Assembly (NCBI GenBank): GCA_946414025.1
Contig: CAMKMX010000004.1
Coordinates: 1 to 64,000, forward strand
Reading direction: 5' to 3'
From: an uncultured Fibrobacter sp.
Lineage (GTDB): Bacteria; Fibrobacterota; Fibrobacteria; Fibrobacterales; Fibrobacteraceae
Length of the DNA: 64,000 nucleotides
Positions 52,493-60,072 of this stretch are shown here, one piece after another. Position numbers and translations under genes: made by a program. Numbering within the stretch: position 1 is the first letter of the stretch; each line of letters opens with the position of its first letter. The notes under the pieces are model-generated. The model did no database searches, had not been told where the DNA came from, and saw only the letters and a program-made list of their open reading frames with translations.

Positions 52493-53332
52493 TTAGTGAG
52501 AAATGGCTTCGCGGTATATGTCCGAAAGGGACATTCCCCGTTTTTTCAATTGGCCGACAGGGATCCCCGCCGATAAAAGAGCCGCTCGCAAAGCTCCTTC
52601 GTCTATTTGAGACTGTACCTCGATTTCAAAACGTGCGGTTTTCCCTTCTTGCTTTTGAAATTCATCCTGTAGATTTCCGAAGCGCAGTACCACGCCCTTA
52701 TCGATGATGGCATAATCCGTCGCTTCGGTTTCCATTTCCGCCAAAATATGGGAACATACGATGGCCGTGCCGCCCAATTCCTTGCGCCAGTCACCTATAT
52801 AGTTCCACACCTGTTCACGGGATTCTGGATCCAGGTTGGCCACGGGTTCGTCGAGAATCAGAATTTTAGGCCTATGTACAAGGGCTCTTGCAATTTGCAG
52901 TTTCTGCTTGTTGCCAAGGGACAACTGGGACAGTTTGATGTCCAGGGAAGGTCCACTTATTTTTTTTAAGACTTCCCCTCCTCGTAAAACAGCCTCGCCC
53001 CTTTCAATCCCGTAAAATCCGGCAAAATAGCTGAGGTATTCAGCCACGGTCAGGCGTGGGTAAACACCTGGATTTTCCAAAAGTACGCCAAACTTGTTTG
53101 AATCCAAGAACCCCTTGCCGTTTTGATAGGCCGACGCTATTTTCAACGTTCCAGTGTAATGAGGCAGCCTTCCACACAATAGTCTCATCAGCGTTGTCTT
53201 GCCTGCCCCATTGGGACCAAGAAGAGCAAAGAAAGAACCTTCCTCTATTTCCAGGGACAAGTCTTTTAACGCAAAGCTCTCGGACTTTGGATACTTAAAG
53301 TTCAACCCCTTTATAGAAACAAGACTAGACAT
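52493..53332 (-). CDS. ABC transporter ATP-binding protein
   Basis: 279 residues. Walker A is GPNGAGKTT (39-47), the signature is LSLGNKQKLQIARAL (LSGGQ variant), and Walker B is ILILDEPVAN with the downstream His of AIVCSHILAE. The C-terminal about 60 residues form an extra domain, as in ATP-binding proteins of multidrug or Nat-type exporters. No permease gene is adjacent, so its partner must be elsewhere. Its ATG overlaps the stop of the following small gene by one base. Confidence 0.85.
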   Translation of the reverse strand: MSSLVSIKGLNFKYPKSESFALKDLSLEIEEGSFFALLGPNGAGKTTLMRLLCGRLPHYTGTLKIASAYQNGKGFLDSNKFGVLLENPGVYPRLTVAEYLSYFAGFYGIERGEAVLRGGEVLKKISGPSLDIKLSQLSLGNKQKLQIARALVHRPKILILDEPVANLDPESREQVWNYIGDWRKELGGTAIVCSHILAEMETEATDYAIIDKGVVLRFGNLQDEFQKQEGKTARFEIEVQSQIDEGALRAALLSAGIPVGQLKKRGMSLSDIYREAISH

Positions 53333-53556
53333 TAATCATTCTCGACAGGGAAAAGTTCTTCACGACGAAATGCCTTTTCAGGATTAACCAGACGGTTGAG
53401 CGCCTCGGTAAGCAAGTCCTGGGTGTGGCGCGGAACCGGCTTTTTCCCGAGCCTCGCCTTCTGCACCATCTTGTGGTTCAGGTTTCCTGGCAACTGTTCA
53501 ACCACGTCGTGATTGGTCCAGTTCCCAGCTGAAAGAATTTCGTCAATCTTCGTCAT
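53332..53556 (-). CDS. Small hypothetical protein upstream of the ABC ATPase
   Basis: 74 residues from the ATG at 53556 (MTKIDEILSAGNW); a GTG two codons earlier is possible. It is soluble, charged and partly helical. It shares one base with the ABC gene, so the two are translated together. The segment VEQLPGNLNHKMVQKARLGKKPVPRHTQDLLTEAL looks helical but no family is recognised. Confidence 0.55.
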   Translation of the reverse strand: MTKIDEILSAGNWTNHDVVEQLPGNLNHKMVQKARLGKKPVPRHTQDLLTEALNRLVNPEKAFRREELFPVEND

Positions 53557-53569
53557 ACCCACAAATTAG

Positions 53570-53600
53570 AAAAAGCCCGGGGAATCAACCCCGGGCTTTT
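53570..53600. terminator. Bidirectional rho-independent terminator
   Basis: AAAAAGCCCGGGG-AATCAA-CCCCGGGCTTTT: an 8-9 bp GC-only stem with runs on both sides. On the minus strand it ends a transcript entering from the ABC/small-gene side only if that is read convergently; its best match is the end of the OmpA gene (53621), just upstream on the minus strand. Confidence 0.85.
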
Positions 53601-53620
53601 CAAAGATTCAGTAAGAGACC

Positions 53621-56203
53621 TTATTCCGTGAAGGTGGCCACGCACTTGGTGCCATCGTCATCCGGCGTCACATAGTGCATTTCGATACGGCGGTTCTCTT
53701 CACGACCGTCTGCCGTCTTGTTGTCGGCCACCGGAGCGCTATCGCCGCAACCCACGGCCTTGATACGGTTCTTGCCCACGCCGGACTTGATGAGGAGGTT
53801 CATCACCGCCTTGGCACGGTCAAGAGACAGCTTCTGGTTCTTGGCGGACTTACCCACGTTATCGGTATGACCCTGGATAACAATGTTCAAATCCTTATAG
53901 CGGTCTTCAGTGGTGAGCTTCTTAGCCACGCCCTTCAGCACCGTCTTGGCATTGGATTCGAGAGTAGCCTTGCCGCTCTTGAAGGTCACACCCGTAAGCT
54001 TTTCAGGAGCCTGAACAGGGCAGCCATGGCCGTCGGCACCGGGTTCATCCGGGCAACGGTCAATACCCTTACAGACATTTTCGAACTGCTTCTGGAGTTT
54101 CTTCGTTGCAACCCATTCAGAGCAGGCGCCATCGCCATCCGGGTCAGGATCGTCATCGAAGGGGCAACCCTTGTTCCAAGCAGGACCGTTTTCGGTGGGG
54201 CAGCGGTCCGGAGTCTTGGTGGGGCAGATATCCTTGAACTGATCGTGCATGGACTTCTCGAAGACCCAGGAGGCGCAGAGAGAGTCACCGTCGACATCCG
54301 GATTATCCATGGGGCATCCCTTCGCCCATTCCGGACCGGATTCTGTCGGGCACTGGTCGATACCCTTACAGATGTCGTCGAACTGATCCAGCATCTTCTT
54401 CTCGGATACCCAGGCGTCGCAGAGTCCGTCACCATCGGTATCGGGTTCACCCAGCGGGCAACCCTCGTTATTTGCCGGACCAGACTCGGTCGGGCACTTG
54501 TCGATACCCTTACAAGACTTTTCGATAAACCACTTCTTGGCGATTTCCTTGTCTTCGGCAGCCTTTTCGAAGTAGTAACCCATCTTCTTTTCAGTGACCC
54601 ACGGGTCGCAAATTCCGTCGCCATCGATATCGGGATCTTCCCACGGGCAACCCTTATTGGCCTTAGTTCCCGCTTCACCCGGACACATATCGTAGCCGGC
54701 ACAAGTCTTTGCGAACTTACTTGCCATACCCTCGTCGGTAACCCACGGAGAGCACATACCGTCACCATCCGGGTCGGGTTCCTTGGTCTTACAACCGTTG
54801 AACTCAATCGGGCCAGGCTGAGTCGGGCATTCATCGATACCGTCACAAATATCCTTGAACTTCTTGGTCATCTTCTTCTGGGATACCCACGGGTCACAGA
54901 CGCCGTCCTGGTCTGGATCGGGGTCATCCAGTTCGCAACCATCTTCACCTTCACCCGGCTCGTTGGGGCATTCGTCAACGCCTTCGCAAACATCGGCAAA
55001 CTCATCTTCAAAGCCTTTCTCGGCAACCCAAGAATCGCAAACGCCATCTTCGTCGGAGTCCGGGTTACCCAACGGGCATCCCTGGTTCAAGCGATGTCCA
55101 CGATCGTCGGGGCACTTATCTTCATTATCAGTCACGCCATCACCGTCACGGTCCTGCGGAAGCAGGAAACCACTCCAGGTAAGACCACCATAAACGGTAT
55201 ATTCGGGATTCACACGAGCAGCAGAAAGCTGGACTCCGTTAGGACGGTCTTCAGACTTCCAAGTCTTCAGGTTGGACAGTTTTTTATCCCCGCCCAAATA
55301 GTAAGACGCACCGGCATGAATATCCAGTCCAACAGGGGTATGGAAAACCAGGGCTCCAGTCAACTGCTGCAACTCAAGGTTTTCTTCAGCTCCGGCGTTA
55401 TACGTGAACTTGTCCATCTCTATATCCATGAAGTATTCAGCAAAGATAGAGAGGAAATCCACAAAATAATATTCAGCAGCAGCACTGACGAAGGGGACAT
55501 TCATAAAGACGTCGCCCTCGCTGCTGGTATAGCGATAACCGCCGTTCACGTGGATCAAGAACGGAATGCCATCGCCACCATCCAGCTTGCTAAAGTCTGC
55601 CGTTGCGGCAAGACCGAATTTCATGGTTGTGGAATTGGAGCCGAAAGCAAGACCTTCACCAGTCTCCTTGTTGATGTACTCCAGTTCACGGACCCAAAGA
55701 CCCTGCTTGTTCTGGTCGGCAGTAGGGAATGCTGCTCCCAAGAACACGGCTACGTCCATAGGCTGATCTTCGGGCAAGGGGAACCGAATCTTCAAGTCAC
55801 CCTTCACATTACCAAGACCGCCCGTTTTGCGACCGTCATCATTTACCGCGTTGCCGAACTGGTCAACAGTCGGAAGGTTAAAGTTGTCGTAATAGACAGG
55901 AATCGCGACACCCACGTCAAAATAATGCCAGATACCGAGGGCAAAACCCACATTGGCACTCAATGCGGTGAACTTGGAAACTTCACCCCACCCTGAGCCA
56001 TTGGCTCCTCTCGCTCCGTTCAGGTTGTTGTAGCCATCGGCATAGTCCATGAGGGCAAAAAATGCCAGTTTGGAATGTCCAAGGGACTGGCCGGACTGGG
56101 TCTTGTTCACACCGACAAAACCTTCCTTGTTCAATGTCTGTGGGTGGGCTGCAAAGGCTCCTACAGCAAGAGCCAGGGCCAATCCCGCAATTACTCGTTT
56201 CAT
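53621..56203 (-). CDS. OmpA-family outer-membrane protein with seven extended TSP3-like repeats
   Basis: 860 residues with a signal peptide (cut near AFA-AHP). An eight-strand-like OmpA barrel (about 30-345) is followed by a canonical DRDGDGVTDNEDKCPDD repeat and then seven larger repeats (about 375-733) of 43-60 residues. Each has DxDxDGxC, a WV pair, a helix with Phe, then C.GID.CP....GP...GCP. The C-terminal OmpA domain (about 734-860) binds peptidoglycan (GHTDNVGKSAKNQKLSLDRAKAVMNLL). An AAGGAGA ribosome site precedes the ATG. It anchors the outer membrane and may bind calcium. Confidence 0.9.
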   Translation of the reverse strand: MKRVIAGLALALAVGAFAAHPQTLNKEGFVGVNKTQSGQSLGHSKLAFFALMDYADGYNNLNGARGANGSGWGEVSKFTALSANVGFALGIWHYFDVGVAIPVYYDNFNLPTVDQFGNAVNDDGRKTGGLGNVKGDLKIRFPLPEDQPMDVAVFLGAAFPTADQNKQGLWVRELEYINKETGEGLAFGSNSTTMKFGLAATADFSKLDGGDGIPFLIHVNGGYRYTSSEGDVFMNVPFVSAAAEYYFVDFLSIFAEYFMDIEMDKFTYNAGAEENLELQQLTGALVFHTPVGLDIHAGASYYLGGDKKLSNLKTWKSEDRPNGVQLSAARVNPEYTVYGGLTWSGFLLPQDRDGDGVTDNEDKCPDDRGHRLNQGCPLGNPDSDEDGVCDSWVAEKGFEDEFADVCEGVDECPNEPGEGEDGCELDDPDPDQDGVCDPWVSQKKMTKKFKDICDGIDECPTQPGPIEFNGCKTKEPDPDGDGMCSPWVTDEGMASKFAKTCAGYDMCPGEAGTKANKGCPWEDPDIDGDGICDPWVTEKKMGYYFEKAAEDKEIAKKWFIEKSCKGIDKCPTESGPANNEGCPLGEPDTDGDGLCDAWVSEKKMLDQFDDICKGIDQCPTESGPEWAKGCPMDNPDVDGDSLCASWVFEKSMHDQFKDICPTKTPDRCPTENGPAWNKGCPFDDDPDPDGDGACSEWVATKKLQKQFENVCKGIDRCPDEPGADGHGCPVQAPEKLTGVTFKSGKATLESNAKTVLKGVAKKLTTEDRYKDLNIVIQGHTDNVGKSAKNQKLSLDRAKAVMNLLIKSGVGKNRIKAVGCGDSAPVADNKTADGREENRRIEMHYVTPDDDGTKCVATFTE

Positions 56204-56359
56204 AGAGTCTCCTTAATGAGGGTAATTCCCAATACTTTCGCTAAAATATAGCTTTTACAAGCCATTATTCCATATTGGAATAGGCAAAATGAGACAAATA
56301 GCACACAATTCATCCGCTTTTTTTGCTTTGTTTACGAAAAATTACACCGTCTCCTCTGC

Positions 56360-57028
56360 CTATTGCAAAAATTTTTCGAAAATATCGGGATATAGGCGGC
56401 ACAGACTGGTAAGCCCGCACCTGCTGATGATAAGGTGGTCTATCACAGGTATCTGGACAATCTTTCCGGCGGAACACATCATCCTTGTCAAGTGCAAGTC
56501 TTCTGTACTGGGCTCGGAACTCCCCGAAGGGTGATTATGGACCAGAATCACCGACACCGCACGGTCCTCTATGGCATGGACAAATGTTTCTCTCGGATGC
56601 ACCAAGGTCTGGTTCACAAGGCCGGTAGTCAGTTCGTGGATATTGATAACCACATTGGAAGAATTCAAGGTCACCAGGACCATGTGTTCCTGGTTCTCGT
56701 ATTTGAGATAAGAAAGTCTAGGTTCCAAATCTTCTGGTGTAATGACATTAATGGCTCTTGCCCCAAGCATATACCGGGACGAAAGTTCCAAGCAGGCAAG
56801 AACCTTCGAAGCCTTTGCCCGACCAAGACCGCGAACTTTCAGAAGTTCCTTCATTGTCGGAAACTCGTTTACCGTTGACAAGTAGTCCGAAAGATTCCGT
56901 GACAGCTGAAATACATCGCAATTGGAGCATCCGCTACCAAGCACCAAGGCCAAAAGTTCCTCATTGTTCAGGGCACTTACGCCCATCTGTTGCATTTTCT
57001 CTCTGGGTAAAAGATTCTGTTCGCTCAC
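56360..57028 (-). CDS. radC: RadC-family JAB/MPN-domain protein
   Basis: 222 residues. The N-terminal helix-hairpin-helix part (about 1-100) has GSGCSNCDVFQL and VRGLGRAKASKVLACLEL. The JAMM metal site is complete: His164-x-His166 (VHNHPSGS) and Asp177 (STEDL). The family name derives from an old repair assignment that is now doubted. Its exact role is unknown, though it often travels with mobile DNA. It is transcribed on its own here. Confidence 0.92.
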   Translation of the reverse strand: MSEQNLLPREKMQQMGVSALNNEELLALVLGSGCSNCDVFQLSRNLSDYLSTVNEFPTMKELLKVRGLGRAKASKVLACLELSSRYMLGARAINVITPEDLEPRLSYLKYENQEHMVLVTLNSSNVVINIHELTTGLVNQTLVHPRETFVHAIEDRAVSVILVHNHPSGSSEPSTEDLHLTRMMCSAGKIVQIPVIDHLIISRCGLTSLCRLYPDIFEKFLQ

Positions 57029-57133
57029 AATTCCTCCTTGAAAAAAAGCGTCTATGTATTAAACGCTTTTTTCAAGAGAAATAAGCCTGGTAAATAAAAA
57101 TTTTACACAATCAAGCGAAAGAGATGTAAAAAA

Positions 57134-58162
57134 CTAACGGGAAACCTGTTCCCATAACTCACGAGATGTTACACCGTAGTGTTCCTTGAGGGACTTGTCC
57201 ACATCCTGGCGGTAAAAACCCTGGATGCAGGCCTTGAATTTAGGGAACTGCTCCCTTGAAGTCCGGCTGCCATTTACGCGGAACATCTTCTTGACCATTT
57301 CCAGAGAATACCAGTAAAGTTTCAGAGCCTCATCGGTCCGAGATTCCCCTACGAAAGGCGCTACAAGGGCGTCCAAGGAAGGAGGCGAACCCGAAGGGCG
57401 ATCCTTGTCATTTCGGCTTCCATCCACAAGCTGGGCAATTCCCTCGTTTAGCCACAAGGGAACCTTGGCCCTTGTCATGGCACGGACAAAGGCGTGAGTC
57501 AGTTCATGGAAGATTACGGGGCGGTAAAGTTCCCTATACTGCATCATTCCAACAGGAATACGGAGTTTGCCGTCGAAAATCGCGCCCACCCACTCTGGTC
57601 TTGGACCTATTCCCTGGTATTCGGAAGACTGATACAAAACAACATGCATCTTGTTTTCTGGGCGGAAATCAAACAGATGACACAGGGAATCGTAAGCCAC
57701 TTCCAGTACAGAAAGCGCTTCCAGAACATCGTTTCTGTTCGGCCGGCCCTCGAATTCTACACGGAAATGCATGGACCGGGCAATACCCAATTCTTCCATC
57801 TCCTTGAGAAGTGATTTCGATTTCTTTTCCAGGAATTCCAGGTCTTCGTTTCTGTAATTCAAGGTTCCAATATAAGCTATGCAATCCTCGTAGCGTTCCT
57901 GCTCGTAGAGGGCTCCTGCCAGGTGGAGCTGCAGGTTCCTATCACCGGGATTTTTTTTCAACAAAGCTCGGACGGCTTTTTCAGCGCATTTCCAGTCCGC
58001 TGCCTCCTGGCATTCGTTGAATTCATCCACAAGACGATTCGCCTCTTCTATGACACGATTCTTTTTTGACACATCCATGTATGTGTGTACGCCATAACCC
58101 AGGGCGACAACAGCTGCGACGATAGCGAAAAGTATTCGAAAAGGAGGCTTGCTTTGCGGCAT
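57134..58162 (-). CDS. Membrane-anchored TPR/metallopeptidase-like protein
   Basis: 342 residues from the ATG at 58162 (MPQSKPPFRIL); an ATG 72 bases upstream would add a tail lacking a signal. One membrane anchor (about 8-27) precedes a TPR-like helical part (about 45-125). A gluzincin-like peptidase domain follows with HELTH at 219-223 and NEG with Glu240 as third zinc ligand, as in the peptidase MA family. It probably cleaves proteins on the periplasmic face. Its 5' end is back to back with ychF. Confidence 0.72.
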   Translation of the reverse strand: MPQSKPPFRILFAIVAAVVALGYGVHTYMDVSKKNRVIEEANRLVDEFNECQEAADWKCAEKAVRALLKKNPGDRNLQLHLAGALYEQERYEDCIAYIGTLNYRNEDLEFLEKKSKSLLKEMEELGIARSMHFRVEFEGRPNRNDVLEALSVLEVAYDSLCHLFDFRPENKMHVVLYQSSEYQGIGPRPEWVGAIFDGKLRIPVGMMQYRELYRPVIFHELTHAFVRAMTRAKVPLWLNEGIAQLVDGSRNDKDRPSGSPPSLDALVAPFVGESRTDEALKLYWYSLEMVKKMFRVNGSRTSREQFPKFKACIQGFYRQDVDKSLKEHYGVTSRELWEQVSR

Positions 58163-58216
58163 ATGAAAAAGATAGCAAGCGGAATATTCTAGATTTAGCG
58201 CCGAAAACAAAAGGTC

Positions 58217-58232
58217 GGCACATTTTTGTGCC
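58217..58232. promoter_or_regulatory. GGCACA-TTTT-TGTGCC palindrome upstream of ychF
   Basis: A perfect 6-bp inverted repeat with a 4-base spacer lies between the divergent starts of the TPR/peptidase and ychF genes, and ends 7 bases before the ychF ribosome site (AGGAGA). It may be an operator or an RNA hairpin. Confidence 0.4.
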
Positions 58233-58245
58233 ATAGGAGATTATC

Positions 58246-59343
58246 ATGGGTTTCAAGTGCGGTATCGTAGGCCTCCCCAACGTAGGCAAATCGACAATCT
58301 TTAACGCCATCACCAACGCCGGCGCCGAAGCGGCGAACTACCCCTTCTGCACCATTGAACCCAACGTGGGCATGGTGAGCGTGCCGGACAGCCGCCTCGA
58401 CGAACTGGTGAAGGTCTATAACCCGAAATCCATTGTCCCCGCCGTTACAGAATTCGTGGACATCGCTGGTCTCGTGAAGGGTGCGGCCCAGGGCGAAGGC
58501 CTCGGCAACCAGTTTTTAACCCACATCCGCGAGTGCGAAGCCATCATGGAAGTCATACGCTGCTTCGATGACGAGAACATCGTTCACGTGAGCGGTTCCG
58601 TGGACCCGGTCCGAGATGTGGAAATCATCGAAACCGAACTTATCTTGAAAGACCTGGATTCCGTTGAAAAGCGTCTTGCTACCGAGGCCAAGGGCGCCCG
58701 CACCGGAAACGCCGAAGCCAAGGCCCGTCTCGCCGCCTGCGAAAAACTCCGGGACACCTTCCAAGAAGGCAAGGCCGCCCGCACCGTGATGCACGACAGC
58801 GAAGAGATGGAAGGCATCGTCAAGGACTTGGCCCTTCTCACCGCTAAGCCCCTCTTCTACTGCGCCAACGTAAAAGAAGACGACATTCTCACCGGCAATG
58901 CCTACGTGGACAAGCTGAAAGAATACGCCGCAGCAAACGGTCACGAAGTCATCATGATTAGTGGCAAAATCGAAGAGGAACTCTCGGCTATGGAACCTGC
59001 GGACAAAGCTGAATTTCTCAAGGAACTGGGCATGAAGGAGTCAGGTCTGGACGCCGTGGTGCGCAAGGGCTACGAAATTCTCGGACTGCGCACTTTCTTT
59101 ACCGCAGGCGAAAAGGAATGCCGCGCCTGGACGTTCCACGCGGGCTACAAGGCACCGCAGTGCGCAGGCGTCATCCACACGGACTTCGAACGCGGCTTCA
59201 TCCGTGCAGAAACGCTGAGCTACGCAGACTTCCTGAAGCACGGCAGCTGGAATGCCGCCAAGGAAGCGGGCCTTGTCCGCACCGAAGGCAAGGACTACCT
59301 GGTGCAAGACGGCGATATCATGTACTTCTTGTTCAATGTGTAG
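58246..59343 (+). CDS. ychF: Redox-regulated ATPase/GTPase YchF
   Basis: 365 residues, normal length. G1 is GLPNVGKST (8-16). [28 protein letters not shown] is the G3 and Gly-rich switch region of the Obg-like family, and the TGS domain ends [15 protein letters not shown]. The family binds ribosomes and prefers ATP in many species. An AGGAGA ribosome site lies 6 bases before the ATG. Confidence 0.95.
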   Translation: MGFKCGIVGLPNVGKSTIFNAITNAGAEAANYPFCTIEPNVGMVSVPDSRLDELVKVYNPKSIVPAVTEFVDIAGLVKGAAQGEGLGNQFLTHIRECEAIMEVIRCFDDENIVHVSGSVDPVRDVEIIETELILKDLDSVEKRLATEAKGARTGNAEAKARLAACEKLRDTFQEGKAARTVMHDSEEMEGIVKDLALLTAKPLFYCANVKEDDILTGNAYVDKLKEYAAANGHEVIMISGKIEEELSAMEPADKAEFLKELGMKESGLDAVVRKGYEILGLRTFFTAGEKECRAWTFHAGYKAPQCAGVIHTDFERGFIRAETLSYADFLKHGSWNAAKEAGLVRTEGKDYLVQDGDIMYFLFNV

Positions 59344-59468
59344 CACCTGCGGTGCAGTTATGAGTTGTGAGTTGTGAGTTATGAGTCTTGAGTCGTCAGT
59401 TGTGAGTAACGTAGTGTCCCAAAACACACAACTGATTACTGACAACTCACTACTGACAACTCACTACT
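59343..59468. repeat. Hairpin plus GTTGTGA heptamer array
   Basis: GCACC-TGC-GGTGC (59343-59355) starts at the ychF stop. The left arm repeats GTTATGA, GTTGTGA, GTTGTGA, GTTATGA, GTCTTGA, GTCGTCA, GTTGTGA. The right arm (about 59425-59466) repeats CTGACAA, CTCACTA, CTGACAA, CTCACTA. It fills the space between the convergent ychF and 59470 genes. Confidence 0.75.
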
Positions 59469-59469
59469 A

Positions 59470-60072
59470 TTATTTCTTACCCTGTTCTGCCGCATTTTTC
59501 GCAGATCGTTTCGCCCGTAAGTCATCTATAATCGGGCGGGCAATGCAGGCCAGGTTCATGGCTGTTCCGATAAGAATCAGTACACTGGCACAGTAGATTC
59601 CAACTCCAGGATCTACACGAAGTACATTCATACCGATCGTATTACAAAGAGCCCCGATTTGGGAAAGTACCGCCCATAGCGAGAACATAGAAAGCATGCC
59701 CAAAGCAAGAGAGCCTAGGGAGGCGTAATAGCCAAAGGGCGCAAGCAGTGCAAAGACCGCAGCCAGCAACAACGCCGCTACAATGCCGAACAAGTGGAGC
59801 ATGGGTTCCATCTTCGGGAAATTGGGGATAAAGTCCTTGAACCGCTCAATGGACCTTGGGTTTCCCTCTTCCATCTTTTTTAGCAAACTCGTCGCCGGTT
59901 CCTTGAGTTCGGTACCCAAGTCAAGGCCAAAAGCGATCTCGTACATGGAGGGTTCTGCAATGACCTGATCGGTGCAAGACACATTTGCTAGCGGCATCAA
60001 CAAACCCAAAATGGCCAATAGATAAGGTAAGCCAACCAGCCTCTGGAAAAGCCTAAAATACTTGTTGGGCAT
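59470..60072 (-). CDS. Four-helix membrane protein linked to the SUMF1 gene
   Basis: 200 residues. One N-terminal helix (about 12-30), a soluble loop with Cys and many acidic residues (about 32-88), then three helices (about 90-112, 115-140 and 150-178) and a basic tail. No family is recognised. Its ATG shares one base with the stop codon of the upstream SUMF1 gene, so they are co-translated. A shared envelope role is suggested only by that coupling. Confidence 0.65.
   Translation of the reverse strand: MPNKYFRLFQRLVGLPYLLAILGLLMPLANVSCTDQVIAEPSMYEIAFGLDLGTELKEPATSLLKKMEEGNPRSIERFKDFIPNFPKMEPMLHLFGIVAALLLAAVFALLAPFGYYASLGSLALGMLSMFSLWAVLSQIGALCNTIGMNVLRVDPGVGIYCASVLILIGTAMNLACIARPIIDDLRAKRSAKNAAEQGKK

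Noticed and set aside
53675..55996. About 770-codon open frame on the plus strand opposite the OmpA gene
   Set aside because: It arises from the repetitive Asp/Gly codons of the TSP3-like repeats read backwards; the repeated Arg/Thr/Ile pattern has no domain.
53621..56203. Dockerin or cellulosome-type protein, because of DxDxDG repeats
   Set aside because: The repeats do not form the paired 22-residue dockerin pattern, and the barrel and C-terminal OmpA domain identify an outer-membrane protein.
59343..59468. Possible CRISPR array
   Set aside because: The repeat unit is 7 bp, degenerate and without spacers; arms are inverted. No cas genes are present.
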